Position numbers and translations under genes: made by a program
Assembly: GCA_035509415.1 (NCBI GenBank)
Contig: DATJLQ010000007.1
Coordinates: 1 to 64,000 of the forward strand
Reading direction: 5' to 3'
DNA: 64,000 nucleotides
Source of the DNA: DATJLQ01 sp035509415
GTDB taxonomy: Bacteria; Pseudomonadota; Alphaproteobacteria; JACZXZ01
Notes under the pieces: model-generated
Database searches by the model: none
Told to the model about the DNA's origin: nothing
Seen by the model: only the letters and a program-made list of their open reading frames with translations
In this document: positions 1 to 8,143 of the stretch, piece by piece
Position numbering within the stretch: the stretch's first letter is position 1
How the letters are laid out: each line of letters starts with the position of its first letter

Positions 1-279
1 TTCGTCGAGCGCCGCACCGATCCGGCCGACCGGCGCGCCTGGCGCCTTTACCTGACGCCCAAGGCGGCTCCCGTGCTCGAGCGCATGACCGAGATCGGCG
101 AGGCGAGCCTGGCCCACGCGATGGCGGGGCTGAGCGCGGCCGAAATCGACGCCGTGACGCGCATGCTCAACCGCATCAAGGCCAATCTCGCGGACGCGCG
201 GCTCGCACCCCAATCCCTCATCGAGCGCGACGGCGGAATCGAGCCGGCACGGCTCCGCGCGGGAGGGCGCCGTGGCTAA
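1..279 (+). CDS. MarR-family regulator, C-terminal part
   Basis: This is the 3' end of a gene that begins before the window; the frame is open from base 1. The translation shows the end of a winged-helix domain: an Arg-rich turn followed by DPADRRAWRLYLTPKA, the typical MarR wing (DPxDRRAxxxxLT). A long C-terminal helix of the dimerisation region follows. MarR proteins usually repress a neighbouring drug-efflux operon and release DNA on binding a phenolic ligand. The stop codon overlaps the start of the efflux adaptor gene by eight bases, which fits a regulator-efflux operon. The ligand cannot be told from the fragment. Confidence 0.85.
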   Translation, partial: FVERRTDPADRRAWRLYLTPKAAPVLERMTEIGEASLAHAMAGLSAAEIDAVTRMLNRIKANLADARLAPQSLIERDGGIEPARLRAGGRRG

Positions 280-1492
280 TCCCGCATCGTCCCAACCTAC
301 GACCAGCAATCCCGTGGCCAACAAGCCCGTGACCAAGCTCGAGCGACCGGACGGGCGGGCAGCCGATCTGCGCGACAAGCAAGCGGGGGCTACCGAGGCG
401 CCGATGCGGCACGGCATGTCGCCGGCCCGGAAGCGCCGGCTCGTGCGCTGGTCGCTCATGGCCGTGGCTCCGCTCGCGATCCTCGCGATTGCGCTTTATT
501 TTTTCCTCACCGGCGGACGCTACGTCGAAACCGACGACGCCTATGTCCAGGCGGCCCAGACCTCGATCAGCACCGACGTCTCGGGCCGCGTGGTCGAGCT
601 CGACGTGAAGGACAATCAGCGCGTCGCGAAAGGCCAGGTCCTGTTCAAGCTCGACGACCGGCCGTTCCGCATCGCGGTCGAGGCGGCCGAGGCGCGCCTC
701 GCGGGGGCGCGGCTGCAAGTCGAGGCCATGAAGGCGACCTATCGCCAGCGCCGCGCGGACCTCCAATCGGCCGAGGACACGCTTGCCTATCGCCAGCGCG
801 AGTTCGACCGGCAGAAGCGCCTCATCGGCTCGGGTGTGGCGTCCCAGGCGCAATACGACCAGGCGAGCAACGCGCTCGTGGTCGCGCGCCAGCAGGTCGA
901 GGCGGCGCAGCAGCAGATCGCGAACGTGCTCGCGAGCCTGGGCGGCAATCCCGACATCCCGATCGACCAACACCCGTCGGTCGAGGAGGCCCAGGCCCGG
1001 CTCGACCGCGCCAAGCTCGATCTCTCCTACACCGTGATCGCAGCCCCCGACGACGGCATCGTGACGCGCGTCGAGAAGCTCCAGGTGGGCGACTACGTCA
1101 ACGCCTCGACGCCGGTGTTCGCCCTTCTCTCGACCCACCGCATCTGGGTCGAGGCCAATTTCAAGGAGGTCGAGCTCACCCACATGCGCGCGGGCCAGCC
1201 CGCGACCATCGAGGTCGACACTTATCCGGATCACGATTTCACGGGCAAGGTCGAGAGCCTGAGCCCGGGCACGGGGGCGGTGTTCTCGTTGCTGCCGCCG
1301 CAGAACGCGTCGGGCAATTGGGTCAAGGTGGTGCAGCGGCTTCCGGTGCGCATTTCGATCGACGATCCGAGTGCGTCCGCCCCGCTTCATGCGGGGTTGA
1401 GCGCCTCGGTCGAGGTCGACACGGGCTATCGGCGCTCGCTCGGCGCGCTGTTCGATTGGCTCTTCGGCTCCTCGAGCTCGAGCAAGCCGTGA
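272..1492 (+). CDS. EmrA/HlyD-type membrane-fusion adaptor of an efflux pump
   Basis: A 406-residue periplasmic adaptor that links an inner-membrane transporter to an outer-membrane channel. A basic cytoplasmic N-terminus of about 60 residues precedes one membrane helix (about 61-79). The EmrA signature YVETDDAYVQ follows, then a biotinyl-lipoyl-like half motif, a long coiled coil (about 130-260) and the second lipoyl/beta-barrel half. The start is GTG at 272, inside the end of the marR gene. The next gene starts within this stop codon. No MFS permease (EmrB) lies next to it, which is unusual because emrA and emrB are normally adjacent. It could serve a permease encoded elsewhere. Confidence 0.88.
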   Translation: MANPASSQPTTSNPVANKPVTKLERPDGRAADLRDKQAGATEAPMRHGMSPARKRRLVRWSLMAVAPLAILAIALYFFLTGGRYVETDDAYVQAAQTSISTDVSGRVVELDVKDNQRVAKGQVLFKLDDRPFRIAVEAAEARLAGARLQVEAMKATYRQRRADLQSAEDTLAYRQREFDRQKRLIGSGVASQAQYDQASNALVVARQQVEAAQQQIANVLASLGGNPDIPIDQHPSVEEAQARLDRAKLDLSYTVIAAPDDGIVTRVEKLQVGDYVNASTPVFALLSTHRIWVEANFKEVELTHMRAGQPATIEVDTYPDHDFTGKVESLSPGTGAVFSLLPPQNASGNWVKVVQRLPVRISIDDPSASAPLHAGLSASVEVDTGYRRSLGALFDWLFGSSSSSKP

Positions 1493-2994
1493 GCGCCAGC
1501 GTCTCGATTTCGGTCGCCCGCAAGGCGGCCCGCTTGGCGTTGCCGGCGCTCCTGAGCATGCTTGCGGCTTGCACGGTCGGGCCCAATTTCAAGCCGCCTC
1601 AGACCCCGGCGCCCAGGAGCTACGCGGCCGCGGGCGAGCGCGATCTCGAAGCGGGCGGCATTTCCGAGGCGGGCCAACGCGTCTCGCTCGGCAAGCAGCC
1701 CGCGGGCCCGTGGTGGAACGCGTTCAAGTCGGCGGAGCTCGATCGCACGATCGCATTGGCGCTCGCGGGCAACCGCAATCTCGAATCCGCGCGCGCGAAC
1801 CTCGCCGCGGCGGAGGAGGCGGTCGCGGCGGCGGCGGGCGGCGAGCTCCCGCAAGCGAGTGCCGCCGCGAGTGCCGCGCGGGAAAAGCTCAACGCCCAGT
1901 CCTTCGGCCTCAAGCAGCCGATCCCGCGCTTCAATCTCTATTCGATCGGGCCGGCCGTGAGCTTCGATCTCGATCTCTTCGGCGGCACGCGGCGCCTCGT
2001 CGAGGAGAAGGCCGCACTCGCCGAGGTCGCGGACGACAGGCTCGCGGCGGCGCGCCTCGCCCTCGCGGGCAACGTCGCGACCCAGGCGTTCGCCGTCGCG
2101 ACGGCGCGCGCGGAGATCGCGACCGTCCAGCAAATCCTCAAGGACGACGCGGAAAACCTGAAGCTCGTACGCGGCGCCTTTTCGGCGGGGGCGGTGACGC
2201 AGGTCGACGTGCTGAGTGCGGAGAGCCAGCTCGCCAACGACCGCACGCTTCTCCCGCCGCTCGACCAGCGTCTCGCCGTGGCGCGTCATGCGCTCTCGAT
2301 CCTGGTGGGCCAAGCGCCCGCCGATTGGGCGCCGCCCGCGTTCGATTTCGACCGCATCGCGCTGCCGCAGGATTTGCCGCTGAGCCTGCCTTCGGCGCTC
2401 GCCCACGACCGGCCCGACATCCGCGCCGCCGAGGCCGAGCTTCACGCCGCCACCGCCGAGATCGGCGTCGCGACCGCGCGCCTCTATCCCGACGTGAACC
2501 TCACCGCGTCGCTCGGCCAGACCGCGAACGTCTTCGGCCATTTGTTCGACGGCGCGAACACGGTCTGGAGCCTCGCGACCGGCCTCACCGCGCCGATCTT
2601 CACTGGCGGCACCCTCGAGGCCGAGAAGCGCGGCGCCGAGGACAAACGCGAGGCGGCCTACGCGGCCTATCAGGAAGTGGTGCTTCAGTCGTTCGGCCAG
2701 GTGGCCGACCGGCTCGAGGCGCTCGCCCATGACGGCGTGCTGTTGGAGGAGAACGAGCGCGCGGCCGACATCGCCGCAGCCTCGCTCAAGCTCACGCGCG
2801 TGAGCTACAACGCGGGCAATACCGGCATCCTCCAGGTGCTCGACGCCGAGCGCGCGTCGAACGAGGCGCGCCTCGGCACGGTGCGTGCGCGCGCCGAGCT
2901 CTATCGCGACACGGCCGAGCTGTTCCTCGCGCTCGGCGGCACCGTGCCCGCGCCTACGACGCCTGCGGCACCCGAGGCATCGGCCAAGCCCTAA
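1489..2994 (+). CDS. NodT-family outer-membrane efflux lipoprotein
   Basis: A 501-residue outer-membrane channel of the TolC/OprM class. The start is GTG 1489, overlapping the stop of the adaptor gene; a longer upstream frame is only a read-through of that gene. Residues 1-28 form a lipoprotein signal peptide ending in the lipobox LAAC, so Cys28 should be lipidated. The text CTVGPNFKPP right after it is the standard NodT/OprM N-terminus. Two repeats of the outer-membrane efflux domain follow, with coiled-coil segments. It probably forms a tripartite pump with the preceding adaptor. It ends in a Pro/Ala-rich tail, and no obvious T-tract terminator follows. Confidence 0.9.
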   Translation: MSASVSISVARKAARLALPALLSMLAACTVGPNFKPPQTPAPRSYAAAGERDLEAGGISEAGQRVSLGKQPAGPWWNAFKSAELDRTIALALAGNRNLESARANLAAAEEAVAAAAGGELPQASAAASAAREKLNAQSFGLKQPIPRFNLYSIGPAVSFDLDLFGGTRRLVEEKAALAEVADDRLAAARLALAGNVATQAFAVATARAEIATVQQILKDDAENLKLVRGAFSAGAVTQVDVLSAESQLANDRTLLPPLDQRLAVARHALSILVGQAPADWAPPAFDFDRIALPQDLPLSLPSALAHDRPDIRAAEAELHAATAEIGVATARLYPDVNLTASLGQTANVFGHLFDGANTVWSLATGLTAPIFTGGTLEAEKRGAEDKREAAYAAYQEVVLQSFGQVADRLEALAHDGVLLEENERAADIAAASLKLTRVSYNAGNTGILQVLDAERASNEARLGTVRARAELYRDTAELFLALGGTVPAPTTPAAPEASAKP

Positions 2995-3057
2995 GCGGCC
3001 GGACCCGATCCGGGCCCGAATCGCCAATCCTTTGAGGGATTTGGACCAAGGCGCCCC

Positions 3058-3100
3058 TTGACCCGCGACGCCTTGCGGGTTTAACGTTCATGCCGTGAAC
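3058..3100 (+). promoter_or_regulatory. Promoter and palindromic operator before cysD
   Basis: A -35-like TTGACC (3058-3063) lies exactly 17 bases before a -10-like TTAACG (3081-3086). The palindrome GTTCA-N5-TGAAC (3086-3100; GTTC-N7-GAAC) overlaps the -10 and the predicted start of transcription. The same arrangement with the same spacing occurs at 10577-10619. The palindrome is placed where a repressor would block RNA polymerase. The boxes are read by eye; promoter activity and the binding protein are inferred. Confidence 0.45.
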
Positions 3101-3196
3101 ATGAACGCCGTCCGGGCGGCGGAGAAGGCTTTTCGCCCGGATTGCGGTAGCATGGGCCGCGCGCCGCATCCACGCCGAACCACGGTCTCCGGATGA
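3095..3196 (+). CDS. Small leader ORF before cysD (33 residues), translationally coupled
   Basis: GTG at 3095 opens a 33-codon frame (in-frame ATG at 3101) whose TGA (3194-3196) overlaps the cysD start as ATGA. The start codon lies 8 bases after the -10 hexamer, so a transcript would start almost at the codon and be leaderless; no ribosome-binding site is visible. Residues 11-21 read KAFRPDCGSMG. A second small ORF at 10614-10775 carries KALHPDCGSMG at the same nucleotide spacing and ends in the same overlap. In the shared block two of the four differences are synonymous (GCT/GCA, GAT/GAC), which hints at translation. It could instead be a conserved RNA or DNA element. No known family is recognised. 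Confidence 0.45.
   Translation: MNMNAVRAAEKAFRPDCGSMGRAPHPRRTTVSG
3111..3157 (+). promoter_or_regulatory. Leader hairpin and conserved 34-base element before cysD
   Basis: TCCGGGCG (3111-3118) pairs perfectly with CGCCCGGA (3134-3141). The right arm runs into TTGCGGTAGCATGGGC (3142-3157). The block 3124-3157 matches 10724-10757 without gaps at 30 of 34 bases, and the second copy also forms a hairpin in the same place. It lies inside the small leader ORF, so it may act as RNA structure, coding sequence or both. Confidence 0.4.
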
Positions 3197-3990
3197 TCTC
3201 CCCGCTCGACGGTCTCGAGGCAAGAACCATCCATATTCTGCGCGAGGCGCAGGCGCGCGTGGCGCCGTTGGTGCTTCTCTGGTCGATGGGAAAGGACAGC
3301 ACGGCGCTGTTGTGGATGGCGCGCAAGGCGTTCTTCGGGCGCGTGCCGTTTCCCGTGGTCCAGCTCGATACCGGCATGGAGCTCGACGAGGTCTACGCGT
3401 TCCGCGACCGCATCGCGCGCGATTGGCAGCTCGACCTCGCGATCGAGCTTTGCCCGCCCGAAGGATCGGTCGCGGCGGATCTGCCGCCCGCCGCGCGTGC
3501 CGCGGCGCGCAAGACCGAGGGACTGAAGAACCTGATCGCGCGGCGCGGGCTCCACGGCATCCTGGTCGGCATCCGGCGCGACGAGCAGGCGACGCGCGCG
3601 AAGGAGCGCATGTTCAGCCCGCGCGGCGCCGGCGGCGAATGGCACTTGCGCGAGCAGCCGGCCGAGCTGTGGGGCCAATACTTGACCGAGGTTCCGCCGG
3701 GCGGCCATGTGCGCATCCATCCACTGCTTCCCTGGCGCGAGATCGACGTGTGGCGCTACACGAAGCGGGAGGCGATCCCTTTCGTTCCGCTCTATCTCGC
3801 GCGCGGCGGCAAGCGCTACCGCTCTCTCGGCGAGAAGAACATCACGGCCCCCGTCGCCTCGAGCGCCGCGTCGATCGACGCCATCATCGCCGAGCTCGAG
3901 ACGACCGAGATCGCCGAGCGCGCCGGACGCGCCATGGATCGCGAGACCGAGGACGCGTTCGAGCGCCTGCGCGCCGCGGGGTACATGTGA
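3193..3990 (+). CDS. cysD: Sulfate adenylyltransferase small subunit CysD
   Basis: CysD is the ATP-pyrophosphatase subunit that, with CysN, joins sulfate and ATP to make adenosine 5'-phosphosulfate (APS) in the cytoplasm. The PP-loop motif SMGKDST lies near residues 33-39. PFPVVQLDTGMELDEVYAFRD and the GIRRDEQATRAKERMFSPR region are CysD hallmarks. At 265 residues it is a little shorter than typical CysD (about 300). The ATG at 3193 has no clear Shine-Dalgarno sequence and overlaps the stop of a small leader ORF. The stop overlaps the GTG start of cysNC. No cysH or other assimilation gene is near, so the product may serve sulfation rather than cysteine synthesis (inference). Confidence 0.93.
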   Translation: MISPLDGLEARTIHILREAQARVAPLVLLWSMGKDSTALLWMARKAFFGRVPFPVVQLDTGMELDEVYAFRDRIARDWQLDLAIELCPPEGSVAADLPPAARAAARKTEGLKNLIARRGLHGILVGIRRDEQATRAKERMFSPRGAGGEWHLREQPAELWGQYLTEVPPGGHVRIHPLLPWREIDVWRYTKREAIPFVPLYLARGGKRYRSLGEKNITAPVASSAASIDAIIAELETTEIAERAGRAMDRETEDAFERLRAAGYM

Positions 3991-5897
3991 CGGCGGCCGA
4001 AGAGCCGGCGCCGCGCGAGCGCCTCGCGATCGCCGTGGTCGGCCATGTCGATCACGGCAAATCGACGCTCATCGCGCGGCTCCTCTACGAGGCGGGGCTG
4101 GTGCCCGAAGCGAAACGCGCCGAGCTCGAGGCCGCGAGCCGCCGGCGCGGCACTTCGCTCGAATGGTCCTATCTCCTCGATGCGTTCCAGGCCGAGCGCG
4201 ACCAGGCGGTCACCATCGATGCGACCCACGCGGCGCTCGCGACGGCGCGGCGCGACTACCTTCTGATCGACGCGCCCGGCCACAAGGAATTCCTCAAGAA
4301 CATGCTCGTGGGGGCTGCGCAGGCGGACGCCGCCATCCTCGTGGTCGACGCGACCGAGGGGGTCGCCGAGCAGACGCGCCGCCACGCCTATCTGCTTTCG
4401 CTGCTCGGCATCGCCGACCTCGTGGTCGCGATCAACAAGATGGACGCGGTCGGCTACGCGGCCGCGCGTTTCGAGGCGCTAAGCGCCGAGATCCGGCGTC
4501 ATCTCGAAGCGCTCGGCCTCGCGCCGCCCGCGATCGTGCCGGTCGCGGCGCGCGAGGGGGCCAATCTTGTTAGCCCGTCGAGCGAGATGCCCTGGCATCG
4601 CGGGCCGACGCTGCTCGCTTCCCTCGACCTTCTCGCGGCGCCGAGCGCGCGCGCCGATCTGCCGTTGCGATTTCCGGTCCAGGACGTCTACCGCATCGAC
4701 GGGAAGCGCATCATCGTGGGGCGCATCGAGTCAGGGACGCTCGCGCTCGGCGACCGGCTTCTTTTCGCGCCCGGCAATCACGGCGCGCGCGTGAAATCGA
4801 TCGAGACCTGGCCGGAGCGGCCCGAGTCCGCGGCGCCCGTGCGCGCCGAGGCGGGCCAATCGATCGGCCTCACCCTCGACGAGCCGATCTTCGTCGAGCG
4901 CGGCGACGTCGCGAGCCATGAGACGCGGCCACCCATGCTTACCCACGTGTTTCGCGCGCGGCTCCTCTGGCTCGCGGAGAAGCCGCTCGCCGTCGGCGCG
5001 GTCTACCGCCTGCGGCTCGGCACGCGCGTGGCGCAAGTCACGGTCCAGGCGATCGAGCGCCTGATCGACACGGGCAGCCTCGCGCCGCGCAAGGCCGACA
5101 AGATCGGCCGCAACGAGGTCGGCGAGGCGATCCTGCGTAGTCCGAGCCTGCTCGCCCTCGACGCGCGCAGCGCCGATCCCGCCCTCGGCCGCTTCGTCCT
5201 GGTCGAGGGCTACGAGGTGGTGGGTGCCGGAATCGTCGACATGGAGGGTTTCCCCGACGAGCGCCAAGCGTTCGCGGTCCACGGCGCCGGCCGGTTCGAG
5301 ACCGATCATCTCCTCGCCCGCGACGCGCGCGCCCGGCGCAACGGCCATCAGGGGGCGGTCATCTGGTTCACCGGCCTCTCGGGTGCGGGCAAGTCGACCC
5401 TCGCGATGGAGGTCGAGCGGCGCCTGTTCCTCGCCGGCTATCAGGTCTATGTGCTCGACGGCGACAATGTGCGGCGCGGCCTCAACGCCGATCTCGGCTT
5501 CGCGCCCGATGACCGGGTCGAGAACATCCGGCGCGTGGGCGAGGTCGCGATGCTGTTCGCGGACGCGGGCTTCATCGTCATCACCGCCTTCATCTCGCCC
5601 TACATCTCGGACCGCGCCCGCGCGCGCGCCGCGGCGGCCCAGGGCGCCTTCCACGAGGTCTACATCAAGGCCGATCTCGAGCTTTGCGAGCGGCGCGACC
5701 CGAAGGGCCTCTATAAGCGCGCGCGCGCGGGCGAGATCCCGGACTTCACCGGCGTCTCAGCACCCTACGAGCCGCCGCCGGCGCCCGAGCTCACGGTCGA
5801 CACGGGTGCTTGCTCGATCGAGGAATCGGTCGCGCGGGTCCTCGCCTATATCGAGCGGCACGTGGCGCTGAAGCCGCCCGACGCGGGACGCGGATGA
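3987..5897 (+). CDS. cysNC: Bifunctional sulfate adenylyltransferase GTPase / APS kinase (CysN-CysC, NodQ-like)
   Basis: A 636-residue fusion that completes PAPS synthesis. The N-terminal CysN GTPase has the G1 loop GHVDHGKS (19-26), DAPGHKEF as G3 and NKMD as G4, followed by EF-Tu-like beta-barrels. The C-terminal APS kinase begins near residue 455 with the P-loop GLSGAGKS (463-470) and the DGDNVRRGLNADLGF signature. The start is GTG 3987, overlapping the cysD stop; the frame is open further upstream but that part is antisense-like Arg-rich read-through. The CysD plus CysN-CysC layout equals NodP-NodQ of rhizobia, where PAPS feeds Nod-factor or LPS sulfation. No sulfotransferase is recognisable in the window. 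Confidence 0.93.
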   Translation: MTAAEEPAPRERLAIAVVGHVDHGKSTLIARLLYEAGLVPEAKRAELEAASRRRGTSLEWSYLLDAFQAERDQAVTIDATHAALATARRDYLLIDAPGHKEFLKNMLVGAAQADAAILVVDATEGVAEQTRRHAYLLSLLGIADLVVAINKMDAVGYAAARFEALSAEIRRHLEALGLAPPAIVPVAAREGANLVSPSSEMPWHRGPTLLASLDLLAAPSARADLPLRFPVQDVYRIDGKRIIVGRIESGTLALGDRLLFAPGNHGARVKSIETWPERPESAAPVRAEAGQSIGLTLDEPIFVERGDVASHETRPPMLTHVFRARLLWLAEKPLAVGAVYRLRLGTRVAQVTVQAIERLIDTGSLAPRKADKIGRNEVGEAILRSPSLLALDARSADPALGRFVLVEGYEVVGAGIVDMEGFPDERQAFAVHGAGRFETDHLLARDARARRNGHQGAVIWFTGLSGAGKSTLAMEVERRLFLAGYQVYVLDGDNVRRGLNADLGFAPDDRVENIRRVGEVAMLFADAGFIVITAFISPYISDRARARAAAAQGAFHEVYIKADLELCERRDPKGLYKRARAGEIPDFTGVSAPYEPPPAPELTVDTGACSIEESVARVLAYIERHVALKPPDAGRG

Positions 5898-5917
5898 GCG
5901 CCGACTCGGGGGATGCG

Positions 5918-6907
5918 TTACGCCGCGCGCGGCTTGGACGCGATCATCATGAAGCCGCTCACGGCGAGGTCCGCGTCGGCGACCGGCGCGAACTCGCGCG
6001 CGAGGTGCGGGCGCATCGCGCGCACGGTCTCGAGCGCCGTCGCACGCAAGCCGGGATCGATTTCGTCCCACGGTATGGGTGCTCCGAGCCCGTCCTCGCG
6101 GCCCGCGAGGTTGGTCACGAGGAAGCGGCAGTCGATTTTCGCCGCCGCGGCCCAGGCCTTGTAGCGATGGAGCAGCACGCGATTGGGCCGGCCGCTGTTC
6201 GCCACCATGCGCCGGAAGATGGCGCGCGGCACGGTGAGGAAGGTGAGCGGATGACGCCCGGCGAACATGCCATGGTCGCGCAGGTCGATCTGATGCACGA
6301 GGACGCCGCCGGGCACGAGCGCCCGCATCATGCCGTCGAGGCCGCGGATCGGATCGAGGAGATGCTCCATCACCGCGGTCGAGAGGATCGCCGAATAGGT
6401 GGGCGGGAGCGACGCGAAATAATCCTCGGCCGCGACGCCGTAGACGTATTTGACGCCGCGGATGTTGCGCTCGGCGGGCGCGCCGTCGAACAGGCGCGCG
6501 AGATCGTGCTTCTCGGCGAGCGCGCGGTAGATCGGCGTCTGCACTGTTTCGTCGCGCTCCGAGCGGAAGCGGTCGATCGCGTGCACCTCGGCGGCGCCGC
6601 GCGCGAGCAGCAGCAACCCCACGCCCAGATTGTCGCCCGGGCCGATCTCGGCGACGGTGCCCTCGAAACGCGCGCGCCCGACGGCCGCCGCGTAGCTCTC
6701 GGCCACATGCTCGATGTAGCGCACCGACTCTTCGACCGGGATCGTCGCGTGGGTGGTGCCCGATTCGGTGCCGACGCGGCCGAGCGCGAGGCGCAAGCCG
6801 TCGAGCGCGTCGAGCACGAGATAGCCCACGCAGGTGAGGGGCACGCTCGCGCGCACCAGCTTCTTGAGCGCCGCGCGCGGCGAGGCGGGGGTGTCGGTCG
6901 GGCTCAT
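5918..6907 (-). CDS. Class I SAM-dependent methyltransferase
   Basis: A 329-residue protein with a Rossmann-type SAM-binding motif VAEIGPGDNLGVG near residue 87 and an acidic strand end (HAIDRF). ILSTAVMEHLLDPIRGLDGMM is typical of class I methyltransferases acting on small molecules or glycans. A 60-residue N-terminal extension has a hydrophobic stretch (about 24-42) that could be a re-entrant helix. It faces cysNC tail to tail with a 20-base gap and is divergent from the next glycosyltransferase. The substrate is unknown; location suggests a surface-glycan sugar or lipid-linked intermediate. Confidence 0.75.
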   Translation of the reverse strand: MSPTDTPASPRAALKKLVRASVPLTCVGYLVLDALDGLRLALGRVGTESGTTHATIPVEESVRYIEHVAESYAAAVGRARFEGTVAEIGPGDNLGVGLLLLARGAAEVHAIDRFRSERDETVQTPIYRALAEKHDLARLFDGAPAERNIRGVKYVYGVAAEDYFASLPPTYSAILSTAVMEHLLDPIRGLDGMMRALVPGGVLVHQIDLRDHGMFAGRHPLTFLTVPRAIFRRMVANSGRPNRVLLHRYKAWAAAAKIDCRFLVTNLAGREDGLGAPIPWDEIDPGLRATALETVRAMRPHLAREFAPVADADLAVSGFMMIASKPRAA

Positions 6908-7011
6908 GGGCTCCGAAGGGGCTCAGTCGTGGCAGCCGGGCGAGACGGTAGCGCAATCGAGGCGCAGGGAGAAGGCGCCTCGGACGCCGGCACGCGAGCG
7001 GCATACGCGCC

Positions 7012-8136
7012 ATGAAGATCGTCATCCTCTGCCGCTCGCTCGATTATGGCGGCGCCGAGCGCCAGGCGATCCTTCTTGCGCGCGGCCTCGCGGCGCGCGG
7101 CCACGCGGTGGCGTTGGCGCTCTTCTATCGCGGCGGACCGCTCGAGGCCGGGCTCGCGGGGACCGACCTGCGCGTTCACGATCTCGCGAAGCGCGGGCGC
7201 TGGGACGCGCTCGGATTCTTCGTGCGTCTCGTGCGCTTCCTCCGCCGCGAGCGGCCCGACATCGTCTATGGATTCCTTCCCGTGCCGAACCTCGTGGCGG
7301 CGCTCGCGAAGGCTTTCGTGCGCACACCGCGACTCGTGTTCGGCGTGCGCGCGGCGGGCATGGATCTCGCGCATTACGATTGGCTCGCGCGGCTTTCCTA
7401 CCGGCTCGAGGCGCAGCTGTCGTCGCGCGCCGATCTTGTCATCGCCAATTCTGAAGAGGGTGCGCGCGACATCGCGCGACGCGGCTTCCGCGCGCGCAAG
7501 GTCGCGGTGGTCGCGAACGGCATCGACACCGAGAATTTCGCGCGCGATCCCGCGGCCCGCTTGGCGCTGCGGCGCGACTGGGGCGTTCCGGAGGGGGCGT
7601 TCCTCGTCGGCCATGCGGGGCGCCTCGATCCGATGAAGGGGCACGATCTGTTCCTTGAGGCGGCGGCAAATCTCGCGCGCGACGATGCGGGCTTGCGTTT
7701 CGTTTCGGTCGGCGCGGGCGACCGCACCTATCTCGCCCGGCTGAAGCTGCGCGCAACTTCGCTCGAGCTCGAGGGACGCCTCATTTGGGCGGGCGGCCGC
7801 GCCGACATGGCGCGTTGCTATGCGGCGCTCGATCTCTTCTGCTCCTCCTCGCGCTACGGCGAGGGATTCCCAAACGTCGTCGCGGAAGCCATGGCCTGCG
7901 GCGTTCCCTGCGTCGCGACCGATCTGGGGGCCGCGCGCGCGATCGTGGGCGAGCTCGGCCTCGTCGTCCCACCCGGAGACGCGAGCGCGCTGGCCAAGGC
8001 CCTCGCAACCATGATCGGGCGCGTCAAGTCGGAAGGTCCGAGCCTCGCGGCATCCACGCGCCGCTCGATCGAGACGCGGTTCGGCGTCGTGCGGCTTGCG
8101 GCCGAGACCGAGGCGCTGCTCCGGGACCTCGCCTGA
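7012..8136 (+). CDS. GT4-family glycosyltransferase
   Basis: A 374-residue GT-B enzyme. The N-terminal Gly-rich SLDYGGAERQ (about 9-18) is the acceptor-domain loop common to GT4 enzymes that build cell-surface polysaccharides. The C-terminal donor domain has GHAGRLDPMKGHDLFLEA and the EX7E motif in EGFPNVVAEAMACGVP. It should transfer a nucleotide-activated sugar with retention of configuration; donor and acceptor cannot be read from sequence. It converges on another GT4 gene with only 7 bases between stops. Confidence 0.88.
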   Translation: MKIVILCRSLDYGGAERQAILLARGLAARGHAVALALFYRGGPLEAGLAGTDLRVHDLAKRGRWDALGFFVRLVRFLRRERPDIVYGFLPVPNLVAALAKAFVRTPRLVFGVRAAGMDLAHYDWLARLSYRLEAQLSSRADLVIANSEEGARDIARRGFRARKVAVVANGIDTENFARDPAARLALRRDWGVPEGAFLVGHAGRLDPMKGHDLFLEAAANLARDDAGLRFVSVGAGDRTYLARLKLRATSLELEGRLIWAGGRADMARCYAALDLFCSSSRYGEGFPNVVAEAMACGVPCVATDLGAARAIVGELGLVVPPGDASALAKALATMIGRVKSEGPSLAASTRRSIETRFGVVRLAAETEALLRDLA

Positions 8137-8143
8137 AGGCGCA

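Noticed and set aside
1426..3027. Long minus-strand frame of 533 codons over the NodT gene
   Set aside because: Arg/Gly/Glu-rich with no domain motif; a high-GC shadow of a clear plus-strand gene.
3086..3100. LexA (SOS) box
   Set aside because: Alphaproteobacterial LexA sites are direct repeats GTTC-N7-GTTC; this is an inverted GTTC-N7-GAAC.
3312..3986. N-terminal extension of cysNC
   Set aside because: It overlaps cysD out of frame and is Arg-rich; GTG 3987 overlaps the cysD stop and begins the GTPase domain.
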